Part shown: one piece after another, positions 1 through 6,029 of the stretch | Numbering within the stretch: the first letter of the stretch is position 1 | Layout: each line of letters begins with the position of its first letter | Assembly: GCA_012841225.1 (NCBI GenBank) | Contig: DUVD01000071.1 | Location: forward strand, 1-7,266 | DNA: 7,266 nucleotides | Direction: 5' to 3' | DNA from: Fibrobacter sp. | Lineage (GTDB): Bacteria; Fibrobacterota; Fibrobacteria; Fibrobacterales; Fibrobacteraceae | Position numbers and translations under genes: made by a program | Notes under the pieces: model-generated | Told to the model about the DNA's origin: nothing | Databases searched by the model: none | Seen by the model: the letters and a program-made list of their open reading frames with translations, nothing else

Positions 1-26
1 ATAGGGACAAAAAGACGGTTTTTCAT
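1..26 (-). CDS. Start of an unidentified gene downstream of the lipoprotein gene (partial, 5' end only)
   Basis: Only eight codons are inside the window. They read M-K-N-R-L-F-V-P, a basic then hydrophobic beginning that would suit a signal peptide or membrane segment, but far too little remains to assign a function. The start is supported by a good Shine-Dalgarno sequence, AAAGGA at 40-35, which overlaps the stop codon of the lipoprotein gene and leaves 8 bases before the ATG. The 12-base gap to that gene suggests one transcript and translational coupling. The alternative is that this is simply the 3' untranslated part of the lipoprotein mRNA and the ATG is chance. Confidence 0.45.
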
Positions 27-38
27 CGTACGTTTCCT

Positions 39-698
39 TTAGAGAATGGCATTAACCCAATCTCCGACGATATGATTCATAATACTTTCACGAGCACGGC
101 GCTGGAGAAGGTCCATTTCTTCGGGAGTAATTTCTCTCAATACATTGAAATTAAGAGTGATAAGATTTCCATTTTCTTTTAACGAAACAAGCATTTTTCC
201 GCGGATTCTCACCTTTTTGACTTGCACAAGGTTTAATAAGTTTTGATCAAGTAAAATACTTGTTTTTACTGAAATATTCTGTACACCGGGCAACAAAATG
301 CTTTTTTCAGCCAGTGCTAACGGTAATTGAACTGCAGAATCAAGTTCTAGAGTAGCATTTAAATCATGAAGCCATAGGGAATCAAGCGATTTGTTTTGAA
401 GCTGAAGATCTATATTTAAATAAGCAGATCCCATTTCCGATTCGATAATGCCGTTGGCCAAATTCTGAACAAGCATAATTACTTGAGGATTCGGAAAAAA
501 TGTTGTTTTTAATACATCAATTTTCTTAAAAAAATCGGGATGCAAAGCAATTGAGTCTAATTGAACCGAGTCAAAAGCGAGCTCTGTTTTGGAAAGTATT
601 TTTCCAGCGCGAATCTTCTGGGACGACGCGCATGAATTAAAAAACAGAGGTAGAAGAAGCAGGAAAAGGTAAACAAAAAGACGACGATTAGGTATCAT
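39..698 (-). CDS. Putative outer-membrane or periplasmic lipoprotein, possibly with an LEA-14/WHy-like domain
   Basis: This is a 219-residue protein of unrecognised specific function. I chose the ATG at 698 because it begins a classical lipoprotein signal: basic residues (N-R-R, 4-6), a hydrophobic run of Leu/Phe (7-20), then N-S-C with the lipidated cysteine at 23. The reading frame stays open upstream to a TTG at 788, but that start would place 30 residues, many of them basic, ahead of the signal peptide. The segment around 94-185 has alternating strands with 'LNIDLQLQNKS' and a later 'LPLALAEKSILLPGVQ', which resembles the LEA type 2/WHy fold (a domain with N-rich strand ends, found in many bacterial lipoproteins); this is a weak match by eye. 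The C-terminus (191-219) is probably helical. No Shine-Dalgarno lies directly before the chosen ATG; a TATATT box ends six bases before it. The gene probably forms a small operon with the partial gene downstream. Confidence 0.7.
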   Translation of the reverse strand: MIPNRRLFVYLFLLLLPLFFNSCASSQKIRAGKILSKTELAFDSVQLDSIALHPDFFKKIDVLKTTFFPNPQVIMLVQNLANGIIESEMGSAYLNIDLQLQNKSLDSLWLHDLNATLELDSAVQLPLALAEKSILLPGVQNISVKTSILLDQNLLNLVQVKKVRIRGKMLVSLKENGNLITLNFNVLREITPEEMDLLQRRARESIMNHIVGDWVNAIL

Positions 699-817
699 AG
701 TGATAATATAGGAAAAGATTGAATCAGAACCTCTCCTTCTTTTATATATCTGTTTTTTAATACATAGAATGGCGATCTGTGCTTTCAAACAAAAAGCTTG
801 GAGAAATTAAATAAATT

Positions 818-845
818 AATTTACAAAAGAAATTGGTGTTATCAA
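818..845 (-). promoter_or_regulatory. Candidate sigma70-type promoter for the lipoprotein gene (weak)
   Basis: Read on the minus strand, TTGATA (845-840) is followed after 16 bases by TAAATT (823-818). The match to TTGACA/TATAAT is 5 of 6 and 4 of 6. Initiation here would leave a leader of about 110 bases before the ATG at 698. In such AT-rich DNA a match of this quality can occur by chance, so this is only a candidate; a TATATT box just before the ATG is a competing possibility. Confidence 0.2.
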
Positions 846-957
846 AAAGTATGACTATATTCTATAAATCATTTACTACAGCCAAAGTTAAATATTTTGA
901 CTAAAGAAATGTTTATCAAGCACGAATTTGAATTAATAAATTTTAAGTAGAAATAAG

Positions 958-1098
958 ATGTTATATACATTAGCCATAGTGTTACTCGTATTGTGGATAT
1001 TAGGGTTTGTTACATCATACACCATTGGAGGGTTTATTCACATCCTATTGGTTGTAGCTGTTGTGTTAGTATTGATTCGTATTATATCGAATAAATAA
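958..1098 (+). CDS. Small lmo0937-family (DUF5670) membrane protein
   Basis: A 46-residue, almost entirely hydrophobic protein. It begins M-L-Y-T-L-A and has two membrane segments (about 4-18 and 24-41) separated by a short turn, S-Y-T-I-G-G-F-I-H, and ends in the basic R-I-I-S-N-K. The pattern 'LWILGF', then 'SYTIGGFIHILLV', is the hallmark of the lmo0937 family, small proteins spread across Firmicutes, Bacteroidetes, Proteobacteria and others. Their function is unknown to me beyond being small membrane proteins. No clear Shine-Dalgarno precedes the ATG (upstream bases are AGAAATAAG). It stands alone, divergent from the lipoprotein gene and convergent with the polysaccharidase operon. The family match is by remembered motif, but the fit over nearly the whole length is strong. 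Confidence 0.85.
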   Translation: MLYTLAIVLLVLWILGFVTSYTIGGFIHILLVVAVVLVLIRIISNK

Positions 1099-1123
1099 TC
1101 GTATAGCCCCATTACAGTTCAAA

Positions 1124-1156
1124 AGCCTAAAATACATCACAGACCAATTTTGGGCT
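1124..1156. terminator. Hairpin between convergent genes, possible transcription terminator
   Basis: AGCCTAAAAT (1124-1133) and ATTTTGGGCT (1147-1156) pair over ten positions, with one G-U wobble in plus-strand RNA and an A-C mismatch in minus-strand RNA; the loop is 13 bases. On the minus strand the stem is followed by four U, which would serve the polysaccharidase operon ending at 1290. On the plus strand it sits 26 bases after the small membrane-protein gene but is followed by GGGG rather than a U tract. The location between two convergent transcripts suits a terminator, although the U tract is short and the rest of 1099-1289 holds nothing else I recognise. Confidence 0.4.
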
Positions 1157-1289
1157 GGGGACTAATCAAAAGACACTTGTCGTAAGGGAACAGCTTGCTA
1201 TCTTTAAGAGATTATGGAGGGCGAGCTTTTCCATTATTTTACGCATATGGCTTCATTGCAATCGATTAGCGTATTCTCTTAATTACACC

Positions 1290-2240
1290 TTAAAATCTTG
1301 AGAAAAATGCCCACGTTTCCTCGGCAGAAAATGTCGGCGTAGAATGCTTACCATTAAATTCGCACCAAACCACAGGCTTCCCATCGTCGCAACCATCATA
1401 TTCAACACAGCCGTTTTTGCCAATGCTCTTTGTTGTTGAAGAACAATGATTTCGAGTCAAGTAGGTGTTAAGTGCATCTTTTCCAGCGTCTATTGGAACT
1501 ACATCATCACCTGTCCCGTGAAATAAAATAGACGCAGGGGCGTTGGCCTTTTTAGCGCAACCACTCCATAAAGATCCAGACATTGGGGCCACGGCGCGAA
1601 AAACATCACCCATGCTGCACCCAATTGCATTGCTCATCATACCACCATAGCTAAAACCAGTCGAAAAAATTCGAGTCGTATCCACGCAAAGGTCTGTTTT
1701 AACCGCTTTTAGAATTGCAGTCAAAAATTTTAAGTCCCTGTCATTGGTATTTGCCCAGCCTTTATCAAGTCCTTCTGCAGAAATAAATATAGCCGAATTT
1801 TCTGATTTTGCTTTAAGTCCATAATAAGCACCACTGCCCCATCCTGTATTTTTATCGATTAAATCAGAAGCGTTACCATCTCGCCAATGCCAAGCAAAAA
1901 TTAATACGTATTCGTTTTCATTATTGTAATTAGTGGGGATGTCTATATAGTATTGCCGAGCAACGCCATCTACTGTAATGGTTTGAAGTCCATTTATTAA
2001 TGTGGGTGAAGTGCCGCACCCTTTGGTGCCTGAGGCTACGAGGGAAGAAGAGGAGGGGAGTGCTTCGACAGAAGACGAAGAGGAAAATAATATTATGGAC
2101 GACGAGGATTCTTTTGATAAAATCTCTGAAGAAGAGCTTTCATTTAGCTCATTTTTACCCGCATCCACAGGGGATTTACCTGAACAACCCAACAACAAGG
2201 TGAGTAGAGAGATTCCTGCTATCACTTTTATTCTTTTCAT
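1290..2240 (-). CDS. CE1-like esterase lipoprotein (feruloyl/acetyl xylan esterase, PHB-depolymerase-like alpha/beta hydrolase)
   Basis: The 316-residue protein begins with a lipoprotein signal whose lipobox is L-L-G-C, with the lipidated Cys at 19. A linker at about 33-70 carries four blocks of four or five serines, as in Fibrobacter surface enzymes. The catalytic domain (about 75-316) is an alpha/beta hydrolase of the Esterase_PHB/LpqC type. The nucleophile motif is G-F-S-Y-G-G with Ser197, the acid lies in H-G-T-G-D with Asp245 (Asp246 adjacent), and the base is His299 in K-H-S-T-P. Eight cysteines in the mature domain suggest disulfides and an extracytoplasmic location. Relatives hydrolyse feruloyl or acetyl esters on arabinoxylan and pectin; the exact substrate cannot be read from sequence, and poly-hydroxyalkanoate is unlikely beside two GH43 genes. 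It is the last gene of the operon, 12 bases after the previous stop. G-rich GGCGGGG, 6 bases before the ATG, may act as the ribosome binding site. Confidence 0.85.
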   Translation of the reverse strand: MKRIKVIAGISLLTLLLGCSGKSPVDAGKNELNESSSSEILSKESSSSIILFSSSSSVEALPSSSSLVASGTKGCGTSPTLINGLQTITVDGVARQYYIDIPTNYNNENEYVLIFAWHWRDGNASDLIDKNTGWGSGAYYGLKAKSENSAIFISAEGLDKGWANTNDRDLKFLTAILKAVKTDLCVDTTRIFSTGFSYGGMMSNAIGCSMGDVFRAVAPMSGSLWSGCAKKANAPASILFHGTGDDVVPIDAGKDALNTYLTRNHCSSTTKSIGKNGCVEYDGCDDGKPVVWCEFNGKHSTPTFSAEETWAFFSRF

Positions 2241-2252
2241 CTTAAACCCCGC

Positions 2253-3854
2253 CTATTTTAATAAAACATAATTTGCCTTTTTTTGAACGTAAAGGATATA
2301 AGATCCTGGACTAAAGGCAATAGTAGAGACAAAATCAGACATCCCTTGTTGCAATTGAACCCCATTTAAGTCAAATAAAATCCAAGGCGCAGCTGAAGAA
2401 AGTAAAATACCCCCAGCAAGCGATTTAGAGACAATGCTTGGCATAGGACTTGAATGCGGTACGACCAGTTTTAAATCTATATTTTTAACAGATGGTTCGT
2501 AGTTAACTTGTTCAAAAAGAAAAGTTTGGTTTTGTGTGCCACTGCGAATCCATACGACCATTTCTTTGCCTTTTTCCATTGAAATATCGCTAATATCGGC
2601 AAGATAATCTTTACTGTAATCCACAAATAAGAAATACCCGTCTTCAATGGATGAGTTTTCAATGACTAATTTTTTCTCTAAAGTAGAGCCTAGCGCCTTG
2701 CTCAGTCGTTCATTAGAAGAAAACGCGAGGTAGTTGCCCGTAGCCATGTTCTTAAGAGAATACTCTCGTGTTAAACCGTCGCGTTTAATGAGCCATATTT
2801 GAGAACTGGAGTCCTTGTCGCTGTTTTGCACAATTTGACCATTTACATCTTCAATAAAAAGGGAGCTGTGCTTGGCCTTAAGTCGATAATAGCCGTTGTT
2901 GAGTGGTTTATTGTCTACTTTTTTTGGTCCGGTGCTTGTTCTTTGCACCTGCTTAATGGAGCCGTCGGTATTATAGTAGAGGTAATCCACTGCAACAGAA
3001 CGGTGGTAAGTCCCTCCACCTGGAGAATCACCAGTATGATAGATAAACAACCATTGACCACGGTATTGCAAAATGGCTTGATGGTTGGTTTCTGAATTCG
3101 CCATTTTTGTGTTAATCACCGAACCATAAGTCCATGGCCCTGAAAGCTTTGAACTTGTGGAGTAAGCAGTGGTGGAGGGGTAGCCAGAGGCATAGCTTAA
3201 GTAGTATTTTCCATCAAAATAATGAACCCAAGGCGCTTCAAAAAAATTTGGGGCAGACACCGTTTCGACACTACCGTCTAGTTCAATCATATTATCTTTA
3301 AGCTTTACTCGTCGAGCCGCATTCCAAGACCCCCAATACAACCATATATCATCACCATCGATGTAAATTGCGGGGTCAATATTTAAGGGAATAGAATTTG
3401 GCGTATTGTCGGTGATAAGCGCAGCGCCAATGGCATCTTTCCAAGGGCCAGAAGGATGATCTGCTACAGCAACACCAATGGCAAAGCCTTCGTTTACCTT
3501 AATATTTTTATGAATCATTGGAACAAACCAATAAAATTTTCCCTTATGCTGTGTACAGTGCCCTGCAAAAGCAGCGACGTTAGCCCATGAAGAAAAAGTG
3601 GTCCAAGGTAACATCATTGGGCCATAATCATGGTAATTCACCAAATCTCCTGTTGCAAAAACGTGCCAGTCGTTCATAATGAACCCTGTACTAGCAGTAT
3701 TCTCATCATGACCGGTAAAAATAAAGAGTGAGTCTCTATAAACAAGTGCTGCTGGGTCTGCTGTGTAGAGTTTTGTAGTTATCGGGTTTGAAGCATTCGC
3801 AATAACAGTAAACAAGGAGAGTAAGAGTCCTTTTTTTATAGAAATCAAGTTCAT
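2253..3854 (-). CDS. Secreted GH43 glycosidase (beta-xylosidase/alpha-L-arabinofuranosidase type) with ricin-type module and sorting tail
   Basis: The 533-residue protein has a signal peptide of about 21 residues ending A-N-A. The five-bladed GH43 catalytic domain covers about 25-310. Its three acidic residues are visible: Asp33 in T-A-D-P-A (general base), Asp160 in N-I-D-P-A, and Glu206 in F-F-E-A-P-W (general acid). The wording of the motifs fits the xylosidase/arabinofuranosidase branches rather than endo-arabinanases. Residues about 320-450 form a ricin B-like (CBM13-type) module of three repeats, with Q-I-W at 352-354 and the variant Q-T-F at 443-445; the middle repeat has lost this mark. 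The end (about 485-533) reads F-D-L-N-G, then S-P-G-S-Y-I-L-Y-V and a lysine-containing strand, like a type IX sorting tail. The ATG follows the preceding stop by one base (TAATATG), with AAAAGG in the end of the upstream gene as ribosome binding site. Confidence 0.88.
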   Translation of the reverse strand: MNLISIKKGLLLSLFTVIANASNPITTKLYTADPAALVYRDSLFIFTGHDENTASTGFIMNDWHVFATGDLVNYHDYGPMMLPWTTFSSWANVAAFAGHCTQHKGKFYWFVPMIHKNIKVNEGFAIGVAVADHPSGPWKDAIGAALITDNTPNSIPLNIDPAIYIDGDDIWLYWGSWNAARRVKLKDNMIELDGSVETVSAPNFFEAPWVHYFDGKYYLSYASGYPSTTAYSTSSKLSGPWTYGSVINTKMANSETNHQAILQYRGQWLFIYHTGDSPGGGTYHRSVAVDYLYYNTDGSIKQVQRTSTGPKKVDNKPLNNGYYRLKAKHSSLFIEDVNGQIVQNSDKDSSSQIWLIKRDGLTREYSLKNMATGNYLAFSSNERLSKALGSTLEKKLVIENSSIEDGYFLFVDYSKDYLADISDISMEKGKEMVVWIRSGTQNQTFLFEQVNYEPSVKNIDLKLVVPHSSPMPSIVSKSLAGGILLSSAAPWILFDLNGVQLQQGMSDFVSTIAFSPGSYILYVQKKANYVLLK

Positions 3855-3855
3855 A

Positions 3856-5670
3856 TTATTTTACCTTTTGTCCAAGAAGGTTAAAGCTCTTCATTTTACC
3901 TAGGGAACTGGAATTCATAGTGGGCTTTTGTTTTTGGAGTCGAGTTGTATTTTCGGCAAATCGAATGCTTTCCAGATCACAATCACCTGAGTTGGTAGCG
4001 ATATAAAGGTCATGCACCCCTTTAGCGTTCATAAAGGCATTGTTTAGTGAAATTTCATTTGTTAATAGGGAAGCCGAAACATCTACTTCTTGTGAAATAC
4101 TACCAGCACTGCCTAATTTTAAGGTCAATTTACAAGAACCAGAACGCACTTTTAAATTAACATACCGGTAGCCTCCTCCATCAAAGCCCATGTTTTCATA
4201 TTGCGTCCAAGAACCAGTCAAAAGCTTTACACCGTTATACTCCGGAATCCATTTTGGAGAAAACGAACGATCATAGGCGCCTAATTTTTGTGGAGAACTT
4301 GCTTTTCTAATCAAATCAATACGATCGAGCTCGGCAAATCCTGTACCTTTTGTTAAACGAATTGTATTTTTTCCTTGCTGTAGGGTGGCTGATTTTAGTA
4401 CGGTACGACCTACTGGGAAATTGCCCCAATTTGAGGTCTGTGAGTAATTCACCGTCTCAGCACTGCCTCCATTCACAGTTAATTCATGCGTTGCTGCACC
4501 ATCACCAGCAGCATAACGAATTTCAATCCAATAATCACCCTCGCCCAAAATGTCAGCAACAAATTCTACATAGCTATTATCATCGTTAATATGACCTACA
4601 TATTCACCTGCCGACGCAGTGGTGGATGTGTGAATAGTGGCACTATTAATTTTTGCATGCTCTGCTTCAAAAGCCATATAACGCCCCATAAACGGTTGGC
4701 CAAACTCCGCCCATTTATCTGAATCAAAAATCAAAGAGCGCAAGCTTAAGTAATTCCAATTATTGGCTCCATAATAATGTAAGGCGTAAAAAGTACGTCG
4801 TCCATCTACAAAAGGGGAGCCACCGCCTGGGCCATAAAGATGACCGTAAGCGGCAATCATCTGCGTACCGCCACTGCTCATGAGGTCTTTTCCAGATTTG
4901 TCTTTATAGGGCCCCGTAGGGGTAGTGGAGCGCCCCATCATGGTGCGATAAGTGCTTGCGGCTCCATCACAACACTTATCCCAGGAGGTAAATAAATAAT
5001 AATAGCCATCGCGATATAAGGTCGAAGGCCCTTCAATGGCCCCGCCACCACGGCTCGCTGTAGAATAAAGCGTTTTATCACTAGAAAGTGGCTTGCCTGT
5101 GCTTGGGTCAATTGCAATCATGCGCATGCCCTGCCAAAATGAACCAAAGCTTAACCAAGCCTTGCCTTGCGCATCTACGAGTAGCTCTGGATCAATAGCG
5201 TTGTAATTGTTAGAAGTGGTGGAGCGCCAAATTTCTCCAATGTCTGTCCATTTGTAATTCGGGCTTTTTACATCAAGTGTTGGGTTTGAAAAAGCACCAA
5301 TTAGTGATGTGTTTTTTCCAAAAACGGAACCGCAATAGTACAACCAATACTTCCCATTCATATAAGCTAGGTGTGGAGCCCATATATTTTCTATTCCAGA
5401 ATACACCGAAGACATCCAAGTGGGAACTGCTCTTAGAACGCTCCCCACATTATTCCAGTTTAGCATATCCGTAGATTGACTTAAAGTCAATAGGTTGTTG
5501 GTGCTTACGAGCGTATATACACCGCGTTCATCTCGAATTATTCCAGGATCATGAGCACCAGTGTAAGGCTTGTCATTCTGAAGCCAAGTGATATAAGAAG
5601 CGCGATCCGTGTTCTGAGCTGTCGCAAGCGTTAATAAGCAAGCCAAAAACAACAAACTCCATTTATTCAT
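3856..5670 (-). CDS. Secreted GH43 arabinan endo-1,5-alpha-L-arabinosidase with two CBM6-like modules
   Basis: The 604-residue protein should cut the 1,5-linked backbone of arabinan outside the cell. Numbering is from the ATG at 5670, chosen because GGGAG lies five bases before it; an ATG at 5682 has no such site. A signal peptide (1-18) ends A-T-A before Gln. The GH43 domain (about 20-330) shows Asp41 (A-H-D-P-G), Asp160 (A-I-D-P-E) and Glu213 (A-I-E-G-P), plus the endo-arabinanase mark D-K-C-C-D-G (Cys233-234). The loop usually written G-P-G-H reads G-P-G-G-G-S (280-285). A CBM6/35-like module follows at about 333-456 (F-E-A-E-H to L-D-R-I-D-L-I), then a second, shorter CBM6-like module at about 480-573 with Cys513 and Cys564 likely bridged. 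The last 28 residues are basic and stop at L-L-G-Q-K-V-K. It is the first gene of the operon. Confidence 0.9.
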   Translation of the reverse strand: MNKWSLLFLACLLTLATAQNTDRASYITWLQNDKPYTGAHDPGIIRDERGVYTLVSTNNLLTLSQSTDMLNWNNVGSVLRAVPTWMSSVYSGIENIWAPHLAYMNGKYWLYYCGSVFGKNTSLIGAFSNPTLDVKSPNYKWTDIGEIWRSTTSNNYNAIDPELLVDAQGKAWLSFGSFWQGMRMIAIDPSTGKPLSSDKTLYSTASRGGGAIEGPSTLYRDGYYYLFTSWDKCCDGAASTYRTMMGRSTTPTGPYKDKSGKDLMSSGGTQMIAAYGHLYGPGGGSPFVDGRRTFYALHYYGANNWNYLSLRSLIFDSDKWAEFGQPFMGRYMAFEAEHAKINSATIHTSTTASAGEYVGHINDDNSYVEFVADILGEGDYWIEIRYAAGDGAATHELTVNGGSAETVNYSQTSNWGNFPVGRTVLKSATLQQGKNTIRLTKGTGFAELDRIDLIRKASSPQKLGAYDRSFSPKWIPEYNGVKLLTGSWTQYENMGFDGGGYRYVNLKVRSGSCKLTLKLGSAGSISQEVDVSASLLTNEISLNNAFMNAKGVHDLYIATNSGDCDLESIRFAENTTRLQKQKPTMNSSSLGKMKSFNLLGQKVK

Positions 5671-5675
5671 ACCAA

Positions 5676-5680
5676 CTCCC
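5676..5680 (-). promoter_or_regulatory. Shine-Dalgarno site that decides the endo-arabinanase start
   Basis: GGGAG on the minus strand lies five bases ahead of the ATG at 5670. It overlaps the alternative ATG at 5682-5680, which itself has only TTTAAATGCTTTT upstream. This makes 5670 the better start and gives a normal signal peptide beginning M-N-K-W. Confidence 0.65.
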
Positions 5681-5727
5681 ATAAAAGCATTTAAATAAAA
5701 CCAATCAGATTAAATATAAATTAGTAG

Positions 5728-5739
5728 ACATATATATGT
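5728..5739. promoter_or_regulatory. 12-base perfect palindrome upstream of the GH43 operon, candidate operator
   Basis: ACATATATATGT reads the same on both strands and lies 57 bases before the endo-arabinanase ATG. Its place, within a possible promoter spacer, would suit a dimeric regulator, as expected for a substrate-induced operon. AT-rich palindromes are common by chance and no regulator gene is in view, so this is tentative. Confidence 0.2.
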
Positions 5740-6029
5740 AACAAAAGAATTATTATGTTGTTGTCCTAAAAGTTTAACTAGTCAACAATGATAATTTAAT
5801 TATGTAATAACCTGCAGAAATCAGAGCGACTAAAAATTCAAATTGTGGACAAATAACTAAAACAATAGACAAAACCAGATGGCTTTCCTAGAATTAAATT
5901 ACCCACCTGACTACACCCGATAATCAACATTATGTAAACCAGATAGGCAAAGTAGATATTTAGATCCATATTGTTTCTAATTTTCCGTTTTTTTATCAAC
6001 AACAAGTTCTTTTTTATAGATTGTGCTTT

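Larger units (their letters stand above)
5671..6029. other. Divergent intergenic region between the GH43 operon and the trhA-like gene
   Basis: These 359 AT-rich bases contain no convincing gene; the longest ATG-started frame I noticed encodes 14 residues. They must hold the promoter of the minus-strand polysaccharidase operon and probably that of the plus-strand membrane-protein gene. A perfect 12-base palindrome lies at 5728-5739. On the minus strand TTGTTA (5744-5739) and TTTATA (5720-5715) are 18 bases apart and could form a weak promoter over that palindrome. On the plus strand TATAGA (6015-6020) is a -10-like box close to the ATG at 6030. None of these is a strong consensus match. Confidence 0.5.

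Noticed and set aside
730..740. Strong Shine-Dalgarno-like AGAAGGAGAGG on the minus strand inside the extended lipoprotein frame
   Set aside because: No standard in-frame start codon follows at a suitable distance, and the ATG at 698 is about 31 bases away; probably a chance purine run.
1192..1230. Possible stem AGCTTGC/GCGAGCT followed by four T
   Set aside because: It needs wobble pairs and a loop over 20 bases; weaker than the hairpin at 1124-1156.
1214..1282. 22-codon plus-strand frame starting M-E-G-E-L-F
   Set aside because: Short, without a clear ribosome binding site, and no recognised family; expected by chance in 190 bases.
1204..1282. Inverted repeat TTAAGAGA/TCTCTTAA flanking 63 bases
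   Set aside because: Eight bases each arm in AT-rich DNA, no target duplication and no recombinase; not enough for an insertion remnant or miniature element.
2000..2271. Two overlapping plus-strand open frames, one rich in Glu and Asp
   Set aside because: They are the antisense of the esterase's poly-serine linker and signal peptide, whose function and motifs are clear on the minus strand.
2799..5474. Several 60-100 codon open frames on either strand inside the two GH43 genes
   Set aside because: They overlap well-supported GH43 and CBM domains in other frames and show no family signature of their own.
5879..5923. 14-codon frame M-A-F-L-E-L-N-Y in the divergent intergenic region
   Set aside because: No ribosome binding site and no recognisable leader-peptide features such as regulatory codon runs with following hairpins.
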